Source: Acinetobacter sp. 10FS3-1 (lineage in GTDB: Bacteria > Pseudomonadota > Gammaproteobacteria > Pseudomonadales > Moraxellaceae). From it: a stretch of DNA of 64,000 bases. Made by a program: the position numbers and the translations under genes. Below are positions 49,279 through 58,756 of this stretch, piece after piece. Every line of letters begins with the position of its first letter. The first letter of the stretch is position 1. The stretch lies in NCBI RefSeq assembly GCF_013343215.1, contig NZ_CP039143.1, forward strand, positions 558,001 through 622,000, written 5' to 3'. The notes under the pieces were generated by a model that worked only from the letters and a program-made list of their open reading frames with translations, was not told the origin of the DNA and ran no database searches.

Positions 49279-50154
49279 TTATATTCTAATAACATGATAA
49301 ATGTTTTTACCTCCTTTAACCTTCCTAAATCTTTTATACCCCCACAAATACTGTTCTGGAGCGACATTAATCATGCGCTCCATTTCTTTATTCAGCGTAT
49401 CGACTGAAAGCTGCAAATCTTTGGCATTAATCTCTGCAGATAAAGTCTGCACATGCACCTCAAAACCAGATAAATCTTCACGTCTTAAACAGCTGAGTCC
49501 AACCACAGAGCATTGCGTTTTAGCTGCCAGTTTAGACAGCAAAGTGGAGGACAAGGCATTTTGTCCAAAGAAAGGCGAGTAAATTCCGCCAGACTCTTTA
49601 GGTACATGATCCGGTAAAATTGCAGCAAATCCGCCCTGTTTTAAATGTTTAAATAAGGCGCGAACCCCTGTTTCATCGGTTGGAACCAGAGTCGCATTCA
49701 GTCGTTGTCTAGCTTCCAGCATAAAACGATCAATATCTTCATTCTTGCTGGGCTTGTACATAATGACTGGTGAGGTATGTTGATTCACCCAGACATTCAA
49801 AAGTTCCCAGGTACCAAAATGTGGAACCACGGCCAAAGTTCCATTTGGGTTTTTCAGCGCGTCTAAAAAAATATTTTCCCCGTGCACGACCTTGATCTGC
49901 TCAAGGGCAAACTCCGGTGCAGAACCCCAAGTCTTGATTGATTCTGCATAGGTCATGCACTGACTTTTCAGGCTACGCTGGGTCAAATCAGCGTGTTCAG
50001 ATTCAGAAAGTTCAGGATAAGCAGAAGCTAGATTGATTTCGGTCACCCGACGTGCGGAGGAGTTGCTCAGATAAAGAAGAGAACCCGCCAGCCGAGCTAA
50101 ATTTTGAATCAATCTGAGGGGGAGTCTTGAGAAATTTTTGAGTAAGAGGTACAT
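49279..50154 (-). CDS. LpxL/HtrB-type lipid A acyltransferase
   Basis: 291-aa membrane-associated acyltransferase. The catalytic HX4E is HFGTWE at residues 112-117, with IMYKPSKN and ILPDHVPKESGGIYSPFFG after it, and YLWGYKRFRK at the end. It should add a secondary fatty acid to lipid A, so its place beside an LOS core locus fits. It reads leftward. The last ten residues extend a little past the usual end, just before the IS junction region. Confidence 0.87.
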   Translation of the reverse strand: MYLLLKNFSRLPLRLIQNLARLAGSLLYLSNSSARRVTEINLASAYPELSESEHADLTQRSLKSQCMTYAESIKTWGSAPEFALEQIKVVHGENIFLDALKNPNGTLAVVPHFGTWELLNVWVNQHTSPVIMYKPSKNEDIDRFMLEARQRLNATLVPTDETGVRALFKHLKQGGFAAILPDHVPKESGGIYSPFFGQNALSSTLLSKLAAKTQCSVVGLSCLRREDLSGFEVHVQTLSAEINAKDLQLSVDTLNKEMERMINVAPEQYLWGYKRFRKVKGGKNIYHVIRI

Positions 50155-50172
50155 GGCATCCAGAGTATTTGA

Positions 50173-50394
50173 TTAAGATTCTTTATCCGGATTACCCTTC
50201 AATACCATATAAATCAAGCCGATAAAAATAAACAAAGCGCCAATGATGCTACTTAAGCAGAAATAGACAATACGCTCATTGGTATCTAACTGGAACAGGT
50301 TATTTGCAAGGATATAGCGCATAAATAGCCATTGCACCACAGAAAATACAATCAGCATAATACTACGATTACGAACAGCAGGACGCATCGCCAT
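50173..50394 (-). CDS. small two-helix membrane protein
   Basis: 73-aa protein with helices about residues 12-30 (IMLIVFSVVQWLFMRYIL) and 43-65 (YFCLSSIIGALFIFIGLIYM). No family was recognised. It sits between aspS and the LpxL-type gene in the same orientation. A decayed copy of its 5' part lies at 48090-48317. Confidence 0.65.
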   Translation of the reverse strand: MAMRPAVRNRSIMLIVFSVVQWLFMRYILANNLFQLDTNERIVYFCLSSIIGALFIFIGLIYMVLKGNPDKES

Positions 50395-50461
50395 TGCTAA
50401 ATCACCTAAAAATAGAAACTGAGGCTATTATGCCACTGTTGGGAACTGTTCTCAATGTAAT

Positions 50462-50485
50462 AAAAAAGCCCTGCAATTGCAGGGC
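50462..50485 (-). terminator. terminator after aspS
   Basis: Perfect 18-base palindrome GCCCTGCAATTGCAGGGC (50468-50485) with a T-run on the minus strand (A-run 50462-50467). It ends leftward aspS transcription; the right arm is followed by TTTT, so it may work both ways. Confidence 0.9.
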
Positions 50486-50507
50486 TTTTACTTGAAATCG
50501 CCAAGAA

Positions 50508-52292
50508 TTATTCTTGAGATTCAGCTTTTGGTTTTTCACGTAAACGAATACCCAGGTCACGCAGTTGAGTTGCTTCAACTGGTGCTGGTGCTTGAGTCAG
50601 TGGACATTCAGCCGTTTTGGTTTTCGGGAATGCGATTACATCACGGATTGAAGATGCACCAGTCATCAGCATGACTAAACGATCTAAACCAAATGCCAAA
50701 CCACCATGTGGAGGTGCACCGAATTTAAGCGCATTTAACAGGAAGCTGAATTTCTCTTCGGCTTCTTCTTCATCAATGCCAAGCGCTTCAAAGATCGCTT
50801 TTTGCATTTCTAAAGTATAGATACGCAGTGAACCACCGCCGATTTCAGTACCGTTTAATACCATATCGTAAGCAACAGACAATGCTTCACCCGGATTGTT
50901 CTTCACCTCTTCAACGCTTGATTTTGGCAGCGTGAACGGGTGGTGAACAGAGGTCCACTTGCCATCATCAGTTTCTTCGAACATTGGGAAGTCCACCACC
51001 CAAAGCGGTGCCCACTCACAAGTCGCAAGATTCAAGTCATGACCGATTTTCACACGAAGTGCACCCATCGCATCATTCACGATCTTCGCTTTGTCTGCAC
51101 CGAAGAATACGATGTCGCCATTTTCAGCGCCCACGCGTTTCAACAGATCCAGCACGATTGGCTCGATGAATTTTACGATCGGTGATTGAAGACCTTCGAT
51201 GCCTTTTTCAAGCTCGTTGACTTTAATATAAGCCAAACCTCTTGCACCGTAGATGCCGACAAATTTGGTGTATTCGTCAATCGCGCTACGTGGTAAAGCG
51301 CCTGCACCCGGTACGCGAAGCGCCACGATACGGCCTTTAGGATCTTTAGCAGGGCCTGCAAATACTTTGAACTCTACATCTTGCATCAGGTCAGCAACAT
51401 CTACGAGTTTCAACGGAATACGAAGGTCCGGTTTGTCAGAAGCATAGTCACGCATGGCTTCTGAATATGGCATACGCTGGAACTTGTCGAATTTGACGCC
51501 AAGAAGTTCATCGAACATCTTCACAGTCATGCCTTCCATCAAATCCATGATGTCATCGTCACTCATGAACGATGTTTCAATGTCGATCTGGGTAAATTCT
51601 GGCTGACGGTCTGCACGCAAGTCTTCGTCACGGAAGCATTTTGCGATCTGGTAGTAACGATCAACACCACCCACCATCAATAACTGTTTGAACAGCTGTG
51701 GGGACTGCGGCAGTGCATAGAAGCTACCATTGGATACACGGCTTGGGACTAAATAGTCACGTGCACCTTCAGGGGTGGCACGGGTCAGAATAGGAGTTTC
51801 AACGTCTAAGAAACCATGATCATCCAAATAGTTACGGATCAGGTTGGTTACTTTAGAACGGAAACGTAAACGGTCTAGCATTTCCGGACGACGGATGTCG
51901 AGGAAACGGTATTTTAAACGGATTTCTTCAGAAATATTGGTGTTTTCATCGTTCAGCGGGAAGGGTGGAGTTTCAGACTGAGCCAAAACTTCAATTTCTT
52001 TACCCAAAACTTCGATTTGACCGCTCACCATGTTGGCATTTTCAGTACCGGCATAACGGCGACGTACACGGCCTGTAATTTTTAATACGAATTCAGAACG
52101 GGCTTTATCTGCTGTTGCAAAGGCTTCAGGTGTATCTGGGTCGATAACCACTTGAACCAGACCGTCACGGTCACGCATGTCCAGGAAAATCACACCACCG
52201 TGGTCACGGCGACGATGTATCCAGCCACATAAGGTTACAGTTTGGTCGATTTGAGCTTCGGTTAAAGAACCGCAGTAATGAGTTCGCATCAT
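50508..52292 (-). CDS. aspS: aspartyl-tRNA synthetase
   Basis: Class II synthetase of 594 aa that charges tRNA-Asp (and possibly tRNA-Asn). The N-terminal OB domain has [20 protein letters not shown], motif 2 is [18 protein letters not shown], and motif 3 is [15 protein letters not shown]. The start MMRTHYCG (52292) matches the family; a frame to 52358 adds unlike residues. The gene marks the right border of the OC locus. Confidence 0.95.
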   Translation of the reverse strand: MMRTHYCGSLTEAQIDQTVTLCGWIHRRRDHGGVIFLDMRDRDGLVQVVIDPDTPEAFATADKARSEFVLKITGRVRRRYAGTENANMVSGQIEVLGKEIEVLAQSETPPFPLNDENTNISEEIRLKYRFLDIRRPEMLDRLRFRSKVTNLIRNYLDDHGFLDVETPILTRATPEGARDYLVPSRVSNGSFYALPQSPQLFKQLLMVGGVDRYYQIAKCFRDEDLRADRQPEFTQIDIETSFMSDDDIMDLMEGMTVKMFDELLGVKFDKFQRMPYSEAMRDYASDKPDLRIPLKLVDVADLMQDVEFKVFAGPAKDPKGRIVALRVPGAGALPRSAIDEYTKFVGIYGARGLAYIKVNELEKGIEGLQSPIVKFIEPIVLDLLKRVGAENGDIVFFGADKAKIVNDAMGALRVKIGHDLNLATCEWAPLWVVDFPMFEETDDGKWTSVHHPFTLPKSSVEEVKNNPGEALSVAYDMVLNGTEIGGGSLRIYTLEMQKAIFEALGIDEEEAEEKFSFLLNALKFGAPPHGGLAFGLDRLVMLMTGASSIRDVIAFPKTKTAECPLTQAPAPVEATQLRDLGIRLREKPKAESQE

Positions 52293-52463
52293 AGCGTTAA
52301 AAATCCAACTATATGGGTTAAGGAAGCGTATACGTAAACAGCGTACCGCCTTAAACAAAGCTAGGATTATGCCTCTTTGGACATATAGTCACAAGAACTT
52401 GGGACAAAAACAGTCGCATTTTAAAGTGAATAAGCGGGAATAAACAAAAAGCAGGGACGTTCA

Positions 52464-53228
52464 TCAGCCCATGCGCCGGTTTCGGTCCAGCAGTAAAAAC
52501 AGCAAGCAACCCAGACTAAAAACAATCAAAAAACCTTGGCTAAATTCATTGATGGATCGGCCGCTAAAATAGTACAGATCAGCTTGCCAGACTTCTGCGG
52601 GGATATAACGCATATAATCCCAGACCGAGAGTCCACCGGTCATGAGGGACAGGCCAAGTAGCCCTGAGCCCGCTATTTTAATCCGGGTACTGACCGCCAG
52701 ATATTGCCGGTGGGTCTGATAATAATGCAAGCTCATCCACAGCAGAAATGGCAGTGCTAAAAACGAAGTACCGATTTGCAGGAGGCGATGCAGAGGATAA
52801 CTGTGTCCAAAAATGAGTAATTTCTGATTTAAAAAGTCATGAAAAGCAAAAGTACGAAAATCGACATGGGTCAGACCATCCCAGACCAGATGGGTGGCTG
52901 TTCCCACAATCAGGGCCAGACACATGCCGACAAAAAACTTAAATACTGCAAAAAAATCGTGCATTTTCAGTTCATGCTGAATGCCAGTCAGGCGGTAAAT
53001 CACAGGTCGATAAATGAAATACCACAGCGCACAGAAGCCCAAGCCAATCCATAAGTTAGGATAGATCAGCGAGGACCATAAATGTGTGGTGCTGGAACTG
53101 TCCTGACTAAAGAGACGATATAAATCCGGTACCATACAGCCAATTGCCAGGGCAGCGACAGGAAACCGGTTTCTGGTCAGATAGGAAATGGGTGGAGCAA
53201 GTACTGCATGAGATAAGGTAAAGGGCAT
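52464..53228 (-). CDS. DUF4184-family membrane protein
   Basis: 254-aa inner-membrane protein, with MPFTLSHAVLAPPISYL and GCMVPDLYRLF typical of DUF4184, and six or so membrane helices. A conserved HLVWDGLTH suggests a metal-dependent hydrolase-like site, as in the related YdjM group, but activity is unknown. It is divergent from the zinc receptor gene and shares the region with the Zur palindrome. Confidence 0.8.
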   Translation of the reverse strand: MPFTLSHAVLAPPISYLTRNRFPVAALAIGCMVPDLYRLFSQDSSSTTHLWSSLIYPNLWIGLGFCALWYFIYRPVIYRLTGIQHELKMHDFFAVFKFFVGMCLALIVGTATHLVWDGLTHVDFRTFAFHDFLNQKLLIFGHSYPLHRLLQIGTSFLALPFLLWMSLHYYQTHRQYLAVSTRIKIAGSGLLGLSLMTGGLSVWDYMRYIPAEVWQADLYYFSGRSINEFSQGFLIVFSLGCLLFLLLDRNRRMG

Positions 53229-53324
53229 AAATTGAAATACAGACTAAAATTTTTAAACATCATGAAGTGCCATAGTAATAAATTTAGCGGCTATTTATCG
53301 TAAAAGATTGCAAATCAATTGATA

Positions 53325-53339
53325 TGTTATAATATAACA
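53325..53339. promoter_or_regulatory. Zur box
   Basis: Perfect inverted repeat TGTTATAATATAACA with a central A, 31 bases before the znuD-like ATG. It matches the gammaproteobacterial Zur consensus core. Zur with zinc should repress the receptor, and possibly the divergent DUF4184 gene as well. Confidence 0.85.
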
Positions 53340-53370
53340 AAATCAAAAATGGCCGATTTGAGCTGGGATC

Positions 53371-55446
53371 ATGTCTTTTCACAAGAATTTAATAACATTG
53401 TCAATTTTTTCGGTGCTGACACCGAGTGTATGGGCAGAACAAACATCATCTACGCGAATGCAAACGCTGGAGACCATTCAGGTGATAGCGCCTGCCTTGA
53501 ACCAGACCGCAGCAGATTTTGCAGGGGTACATCATATTGTGGACCAGAAAGCCTTGTCTGAGCGTGCGACCAGCATTGGAGATGCACTGGCAGATGAGCT
53601 CGGCGTATATTCCAACCAGTATGGGAGTGGCGCGAGTCGCCCGGTGATTCGCGGGCAGGATGGGCCACGGGTCAAAGTATTGCAGCACGCTTCCGAAACC
53701 GCCGATGTATCTACCTTGTCGCCTGACCATGCCGTGACAGTTGATCCGATTCTGGCCAAGCAGGTTGAGCTGATACGTGGCCCATCTACACTGTTATATA
53801 GCGCCGGTACGGTCGGTGGTCTGGTCAATGTCAGGGATCAGAAAATTCCCACCCAGCTGCCTGAAAATGGTCTGGAGGGCACCGCGGGCTTGCGTTATAA
53901 CTCGGGCAGTGATGAAAAGCTGGCCAGTGTCGGAGTCACTGCGGCAGTGGGGGAAAAGTTTGCGTTACGTGTAGAAGGATCTCAACATCAAGCCCATGAC
54001 TATATTGCTCCGGATTATTTCCATGAGCATGAGGGCGAATTAGAAAAAGAACGTCGGGTTGGCAATACTTTTGCTGAAGGACAAACGGTCAATGTTGGTG
54101 GCTCATGGGTTCATGACCGTGGTTTTGTCGGGATGTCTTATAGCAACCGTCAGGATCAATATGGTTTACCGGGACATAGTCATGAATATCATGGCTGTGA
54201 AATTGATGGCGATCATTTTCATTGCCCAGCTTCTAAACAGAATGATCATGCAGCTGGGCCATGGATCGACTTGAACTCTGAGCGTTATGATCTGCGAACT
54301 GAACTGGAACAGCCGTTTGCCGGATTTGAAAAACTACGTGCGCATGCCAGTTTTACCGATTATGAACATGATGAGCTGGAAGAAAATGCAGTCATCAGCA
54401 ATTTTAAAAGCCGGGGGTATGACGGCCGTTTAGAATTGCTGCATGTGCCTGTGGCAGGTTGGGAAGGGGTGATTGGAGGCCAGTTCTCAAGGCAAGATAT
54501 TGATTTATCGGCACCCCAGTCACATGGCCATAATGACCAGGCAGATCATAATCATAATGTACTGATGGCAGATACCCGCACCCAAAAATGGAGCGTATTT
54601 GCACTTGAGCATAAACAGCTCGGCGATGTACAGCTGGAACTGGGCGCACGTATAGACCATCAAAAAGTCAAGGTTGATTCTGAGCAGAAAGATTATTCGG
54701 GCACCGGGCTGTCTGCTTCGGCAGCTGCCCACTGGGAATTTAAACCCCACTATAAGCTCTCTTTAGTGGGTTCACATCAGCAGCGTTTGCCGCTGGCTCA
54801 GGAGCTGTATGCAGACGGATTGCATTTTGCGACCAATAGCTATGAAGTCGGTCAGCCTGATCTGGAAAAAGAAAGCTCAAATAATCTGGAGCTTGGCCTG
54901 TATTATCAAGGGGATCAGCTGGACTATCAGGTGCATATTTATCATAACTGGTTTGATGATTATATTTATGGAGCAACAGTGGCACGACAGGGGAATTTAA
55001 AAGGAATTCAGTATACTCAGGCTAAAGCCAGATTTTATGGAACAGAAGCACAAGCGGGTTATCAGATCAATGAACGCTATAAGCTGAGCGTATTTGGTGA
55101 CTATGTACGTGGTAAGATTGAAGGGGAGGATGCGCCACGTGTACCAGCAGGTCGGCTAGGCACCCAAGTGGAAGCCGATTTTGCTGATGGCTGGTCAGGT
55201 CTGGCTGAATATTATCATGTGTTTGATCAGAATAAGGTGGCAAGCGATGAAGATGAAACACCGGGCTACAATATGCTTAATCTGGGGTTAAGTTATCACC
55301 ATACACTTGCCAATCAGAATGCCTATCGCGTGTATTTTAAAGCCAATAATCTGCTGGATGATCACGTCTATTCCCATAGTTCATTTCTGTCCAATCTTCC
55401 TCAGGTTGGACGTAACTTTAGCGTCGGCGTTCAGTACGATTTCTAG
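53371..55446 (+). CDS. znuD: TonB-dependent zinc receptor ZnuD
   Basis: 691-aa outer-membrane receptor. After the signal peptide (SVWA), the plug domain has LETIQVIAP as TonB-box region, RPVIRGQDGPRVKVL and VELIRGPSTLLYSAG, and the barrel ends SVGVQYDF. Two His/Asp-rich loops, SHEYHGCEIDGDHFHC near residue 269 and SHGHNDQADHNHN near 384, fit zinc binding. The Zur box upstream supports zinc uptake under limitation. Confidence 0.92.
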   Translation: MSFHKNLITLSIFSVLTPSVWAEQTSSTRMQTLETIQVIAPALNQTAADFAGVHHIVDQKALSERATSIGDALADELGVYSNQYGSGASRPVIRGQDGPRVKVLQHASETADVSTLSPDHAVTVDPILAKQVELIRGPSTLLYSAGTVGGLVNVRDQKIPTQLPENGLEGTAGLRYNSGSDEKLASVGVTAAVGEKFALRVEGSQHQAHDYIAPDYFHEHEGELEKERRVGNTFAEGQTVNVGGSWVHDRGFVGMSYSNRQDQYGLPGHSHEYHGCEIDGDHFHCPASKQNDHAAGPWIDLNSERYDLRTELEQPFAGFEKLRAHASFTDYEHDELEENAVISNFKSRGYDGRLELLHVPVAGWEGVIGGQFSRQDIDLSAPQSHGHNDQADHNHNVLMADTRTQKWSVFALEHKQLGDVQLELGARIDHQKVKVDSEQKDYSGTGLSASAAAHWEFKPHYKLSLVGSHQQRLPLAQELYADGLHFATNSYEVGQPDLEKESSNNLELGLYYQGDQLDYQVHIYHNWFDDYIYGATVARQGNLKGIQYTQAKARFYGTEAQAGYQINERYKLSVFGDYVRGKIEGEDAPRVPAGRLGTQVEADFADGWSGLAEYYHVFDQNKVASDEDETPGYNMLNLGLSYHHTLANQNAYRVYFKANNLLDDHVYSHSSFLSNLPQVGRNFSVGVQYDF

Positions 55447-55552
55447 CAGTATTGATAAAATTAGAGTTCAAATCAAAGAGCTGTCACTGAAATCCACTTG
55501 AAAAATCATCCGATTAAACCTAGCCTGAGCAGATTAGGTTAGGTTCTTTCTT

Positions 55553-57016
55553 ATGCGTATCTTTCAGCGAATTCACAATAAACTCAACTGGTCAAATCGC
55601 CGTTATGCGGTACTTATTCTGGGTATTATAGCCGTCGGCTATCTGGCATCAGCGATTTATCAAAGCTATAAACCCTTGCCAGCAGGGCTTAACTATACGG
55701 GCAAGCTGCGCCATGCTGAAGTGAAGTTTCTGGCGGATCAGACCTATCTGGATGCCCAGGGCAAGCAGCATCTGGATCAGCAGATTTTCAATGAAATGCT
55801 GAAGATGATTGAAGAAGCCAAATCCCTGATCGTACTGGATATGTTTCTTTTTAATCAGCAAACTGGTATGTCCAAAGAGCAGCATCAGGCGCTCAGTACC
55901 GAGCTGACTCAGGCCCTGGTGAATAAGCGGCTATTACATCCTGAAGTCGAAATCAGGTTTATTACCGATCCGATTAATACGGTCTATGGCGGCGTGTCGG
56001 CTGACCACTACCGTCAGCTGCGCCAGCAGGGAGTCGATGTCATTGAAACGGATCTGACTCCGTTAAGGGCTTCAAATCCAAGCTGGTCAGGCTTCTGGTA
56101 CTTATGTTGCCAGGGGGTCGGCAATAATCCGGACAAAAGCTGGTTGCCGAATCCGTTTGGAACAGAAAAAATTACCCTGCGCAGTTATTTTGACCTGTTT
56201 AATTTTAAGGCCAATCATCGCAAAACCCTGGTGGTAGATACAGATCAGGGCTGGAAAGCTTTAGTCACTTCGATGAATCCGCATGATGGCAGTTCAAAAC
56301 ATTCCAATATCGGCTTGCTGGTTTGGGGGCGGCCTGCGCTGGATATTCTGGCTACCGAGCAAACGGTTGGCATGATGTCGAAGGCCAGTATGCCTGCGGT
56401 TATAGCAGGAGAATTTGAAGCTGATAAGACCCAGCCACAGGTGCAGGTGCTGACTGAAAAGGCAATTTATGATGCCGTTTTAAACCAGATTCAGACTGCT
56501 AAAGCCGATGATCAGCTTGACCTGGCAATGTTCTATCTGTCTGAGCGCAAGATCATTAAGAGTTTGATCGCTGCTCATGAGCGCGGGGTCAAATTGCGTG
56601 TATTGCTGGATCCCAACAAAGATGCTTTTGGCCGTGAAAAAAATGGCATTCCCAACCGTCAGGTGGCTTCGGAACTGCATAAGGCAGGAATCAATGTACG
56701 CTGGTGCAATACACAAGGTGAGCAATGTCATAGCAAGATTTTAATCAAATCCAATATCCAGCAGGCTGAAATGATTTTGGGTTCTGCCAATTTCACCGCG
56801 CGTAATCTGAAAAACTATAATCTGGAAACCAATATACGTGTGCTGGGACAAAAAGACGCAGCAGTTTTCCAAGAGGCCCTGCAATACTTTAATACAGCCT
56901 GGTTCAATCTGGATGGTCGTCAGGAGAGTGTGGATTATTCGCAATATGCAGATGATTCATGGTTGAAATACTGGCTGTATCGCTTTATGGAGTGGAGTGG
57001 CTGGTCGACATTTTGA
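55553..57016 (+). CDS. phospholipase D-like membrane protein
   Basis: 487-aa protein with one N-terminal membrane helix (VLILGIIAVGYLASAIY) and two PLD repeats. The first HKD is HRKTLVVD (H near 222). The second is HSKILIKS (H near 393), where the usual Asp at the last position is Ser; GSANFTARN follows. It may be a cardiolipin synthase-like or secreted-type PLD. It is a single gene ending at a strong hairpin. Confidence 0.8.
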   Translation: MRIFQRIHNKLNWSNRRYAVLILGIIAVGYLASAIYQSYKPLPAGLNYTGKLRHAEVKFLADQTYLDAQGKQHLDQQIFNEMLKMIEEAKSLIVLDMFLFNQQTGMSKEQHQALSTELTQALVNKRLLHPEVEIRFITDPINTVYGGVSADHYRQLRQQGVDVIETDLTPLRASNPSWSGFWYLCCQGVGNNPDKSWLPNPFGTEKITLRSYFDLFNFKANHRKTLVVDTDQGWKALVTSMNPHDGSSKHSNIGLLVWGRPALDILATEQTVGMMSKASMPAVIAGEFEADKTQPQVQVLTEKAIYDAVLNQIQTAKADDQLDLAMFYLSERKIIKSLIAAHERGVKLRVLLDPNKDAFGREKNGIPNRQVASELHKAGINVRWCNTQGEQCHSKILIKSNIQQAEMILGSANFTARNLKNYNLETNIRVLGQKDAAVFQEALQYFNTAWFNLDGRQESVDYSQYADDSWLKYWLYRFMEWSGWSTF

Positions 57017-57022
57017 TGCTTT

Positions 57023-57058
57023 CTCCTAGCCCTCTCCTGAAAGGGGGAAGGCTAGGAG
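57023..57058. terminator. bidirectional terminator hairpin
   Basis: CTCCTAGCC (57023-57031) pairs with GGCTAGGAG (57050-57058) with a C-rich/G-rich inner arm. It lies between the convergent PLD-like and 57066 genes. It resembles the dispersed pyrimidine/purine palindromes common in Acinetobacter. Confidence 0.7.
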
Positions 57059-57065
57059 GAAGAGA

Positions 57066-57518
57066 TTAGTTTTCTGGATTTGGCGGAATCAGCTGATCCA
57101 AATCTTTATCTGACATCATATCGAGTTCTTTAATATCAGTTTTAATCTTCCATTGCTCTTCATTCTCTACCGGATTGGGCAAACGTGCTTCAAGCCAGTC
57201 ACATACCACATCGGGTGGAAAGTCAGCATGATTACACTGGATCACCCATGACAAAAAATCTTTAGCCACACCATTCATATAAGGGGGCGGGGAAACCGGA
57301 AGAAACTGGGTCGGCAAGCGCTCGTTTTTGGAAATATAGTTCAGGACATGCCCCAGTTCCTGGACTGTTTGCCATGCCAAAGGATGATCGACATTGATCT
57401 GGAATTTAAACCACCAGGCCTGTTGGCCATCCGTGCCATAACTATCAATCAGTTCTTTTTGAACACTCGGGACTTTACAAAAATATTCATACAAACGATC
57501 GAAACTTAAGTCAGACAC
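57066..57518 (-). CDS. hypothetical acidic cytoplasmic protein
   Basis: About 150 aa, not recognised. MSDLSFDRLYEYFCKVPSVQ at the start, a Pro-rich middle (FLPVSPPPYMNG) and a negatively charged tail. No signal or membrane segment. The start is uncertain: GTG 57518 is chosen because a TATGCTAGAAT -10-like element lies in the longer frame (57575), which then could not be translated. The ribosome binding site is weak in either case. Confidence 0.6.
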   Translation of the reverse strand: MSDLSFDRLYEYFCKVPSVQKELIDSYGTDGQQAWWFKFQINVDHPLAWQTVQELGHVLNYISKNERLPTQFLPVSPPPYMNGVAKDFLSWVIQCNHADFPPDVVCDWLEARLPNPVENEEQWKIKTDIKELDMMSDKDLDQLIPPNPEN

Positions 57519-57708
57519 AGTATTTAACTCGAAACCATTAAAAAAATGGATTCTAGCATAACCCAGACACCCCACTGAGAAAAACCCCAGATTGAATCGA
57601 GGCCAGGCGCGAAGCCTTACAAAAAACTGTAGAAAAATCCGGAATATTCATATTTTCTCCCGATCTTTTGTTTAAAATGTAAACAAGAGGGTGTCGGGGG
57701 AAATGTAC

Positions 57709-58152
57709 ATGCAAAAAGTTTTATTTAGCGCTGTATTGGCAGGTCTGTGTTCTACTATGTCTGGCCTGTCTATTGCCGGAAATGCCTGGACCGGTTATGG
57801 CAGCAGTGATCGATATAACAAGCCCTACCATCCTTCGTCACGTCCAGATTATCCGCACCATTCACATAGACCTATGCCACCGAATGCGCACAATCCGCAA
57901 CGTCCGCCGCACTGGGGCTATCCGCCAGCCCACAACCAAAGTGGCCTGAATATCCGTTATCAGGCACCGACCACCATCTATCAGAATAATAATAGTTATC
58001 GCTGGGTCAATGGCGACCCGAATGTGGCCCGAATTGAAAGTTCCAATTATACCCTGATCACGGATTGGCAGCGTTTGGGACTGCCGGCACCTCCTGCGGG
58101 AACTTACTGGATTTATGAAAATGGGCGCTATGTGCTGGTACCCAATCGCTAA
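57709..58152 (+). CDS. RcnB-like periplasmic protein
   Basis: 147-aa exported protein: signal peptide, then a His/Pro-rich stretch with HPSSRPDYPHHSHRPMPPN, and a C-terminal RcnB-type domain, WQRLGLPAPPAGTYWIYENG and RYVLVP. RcnB homologues affect nickel/cobalt export, but many distant members have no known role. The ATG at 57709 follows GGGGG; ATG 57703 is also possible. Confidence 0.7.
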   Translation: MQKVLFSAVLAGLCSTMSGLSIAGNAWTGYGSSDRYNKPYHPSSRPDYPHHSHRPMPPNAHNPQRPPHWGYPPAHNQSGLNIRYQAPTTIYQNNNSYRWVNGDPNVARIESSNYTLITDWQRLGLPAPPAGTYWIYENGRYVLVPNR

Positions 58153-58504
58153 GCTGAAATCCCTTCTGACTGAAGAGGAAAGTAGAGGTACAAATTAAAA
58201 GATCAGAGTTAAGCCCGATATAAAAATTCTTCTTTAAATTTTATCTTGCATTACTGAAATCAAAGCCCGCCTAAGCCGAGGAGCCAACTGGCTGGGAGGC
58301 AGGCGTTGATTATTTTTGCGTGATTAGGTATTTCATCTTTCCCCCGATTGGCGTATAGAAAGTAAAGATGAGGCAGAAAATAGCAAACACAGAGCATGCA
58401 CAAAAATAGAGGAACTGAATAAAAAATTATTTGAACTTTTGCGCTTTTTTTAAACTAAATTGCTATAGTGTAGGAGCGGTATCTTGAATAAATAGGAGAA
58501 AAAA
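58153..58504. other. intergenic region with long hairpin
   Basis: 352 bases without a gene. At 58265-58304, GCCCGCCT pairs with AGGCAGGC (one mismatch) and AGCCA with TGGCT inside, followed by TTATTTTT: a probable terminator for the RcnB-like gene. The rest, including TTGAACTTTTGC near 58432 and a TATAGT near 58463, is likely promoter for the next gene. Confidence 0.5.
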
Positions 58505-58711
58505 GTGCTAGATAAAATTCAAACAAAAATTAGTCAACTTGCAGCAGGTAAAAAACTCATTCTTGGCACGGGCATCAAAGCGGATGAGATGCAGAAGGTG
58601 CTGGAATTGTGTGAGTCCCTGGAATCGGATGGGGAAATTAAAATTGTGAGCAAACATCTTAATCGTAAAACTCAGCAGCAGCCAGATACCATTTTAATTC
58701 AAAAAGTTTAA
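58505..58711 (+). CDS. small hypothetical protein (68 aa)
   Basis: Cytoplasmic 68-aa protein, not recognised. MLDKIQTKISQLAAGKKLIL is helical and the middle (MQKVLELCESLESDGEIKIV) alternates charged residues. The start is GTG with AGGAGA upstream. It ends before a strong bidirectional terminator shared with the leftward acyl-CoA dehydrogenase. Confidence 0.65.
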   Translation: MLDKIQTKISQLAAGKKLILGTGIKADEMQKVLELCESLESDGEIKIVSKHLNRKTQQQPDTILIQKV

Positions 58712-58715
58712 TCAT

Positions 58716-58746
58716 AAAAAACGCCTGCAGATGCAGGCGTTTTTTT
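58716..58746. terminator. bidirectional terminator
   Basis: AACGCCTGCA pairs with TGCAGGCGTT around a GA-type loop, with an A-run on the left and seven T residues on the right. It serves the small gene and the convergent acyl-CoA dehydrogenase. Confidence 0.9.
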
Positions 58747-58756
58747 AAGTGCTCTT

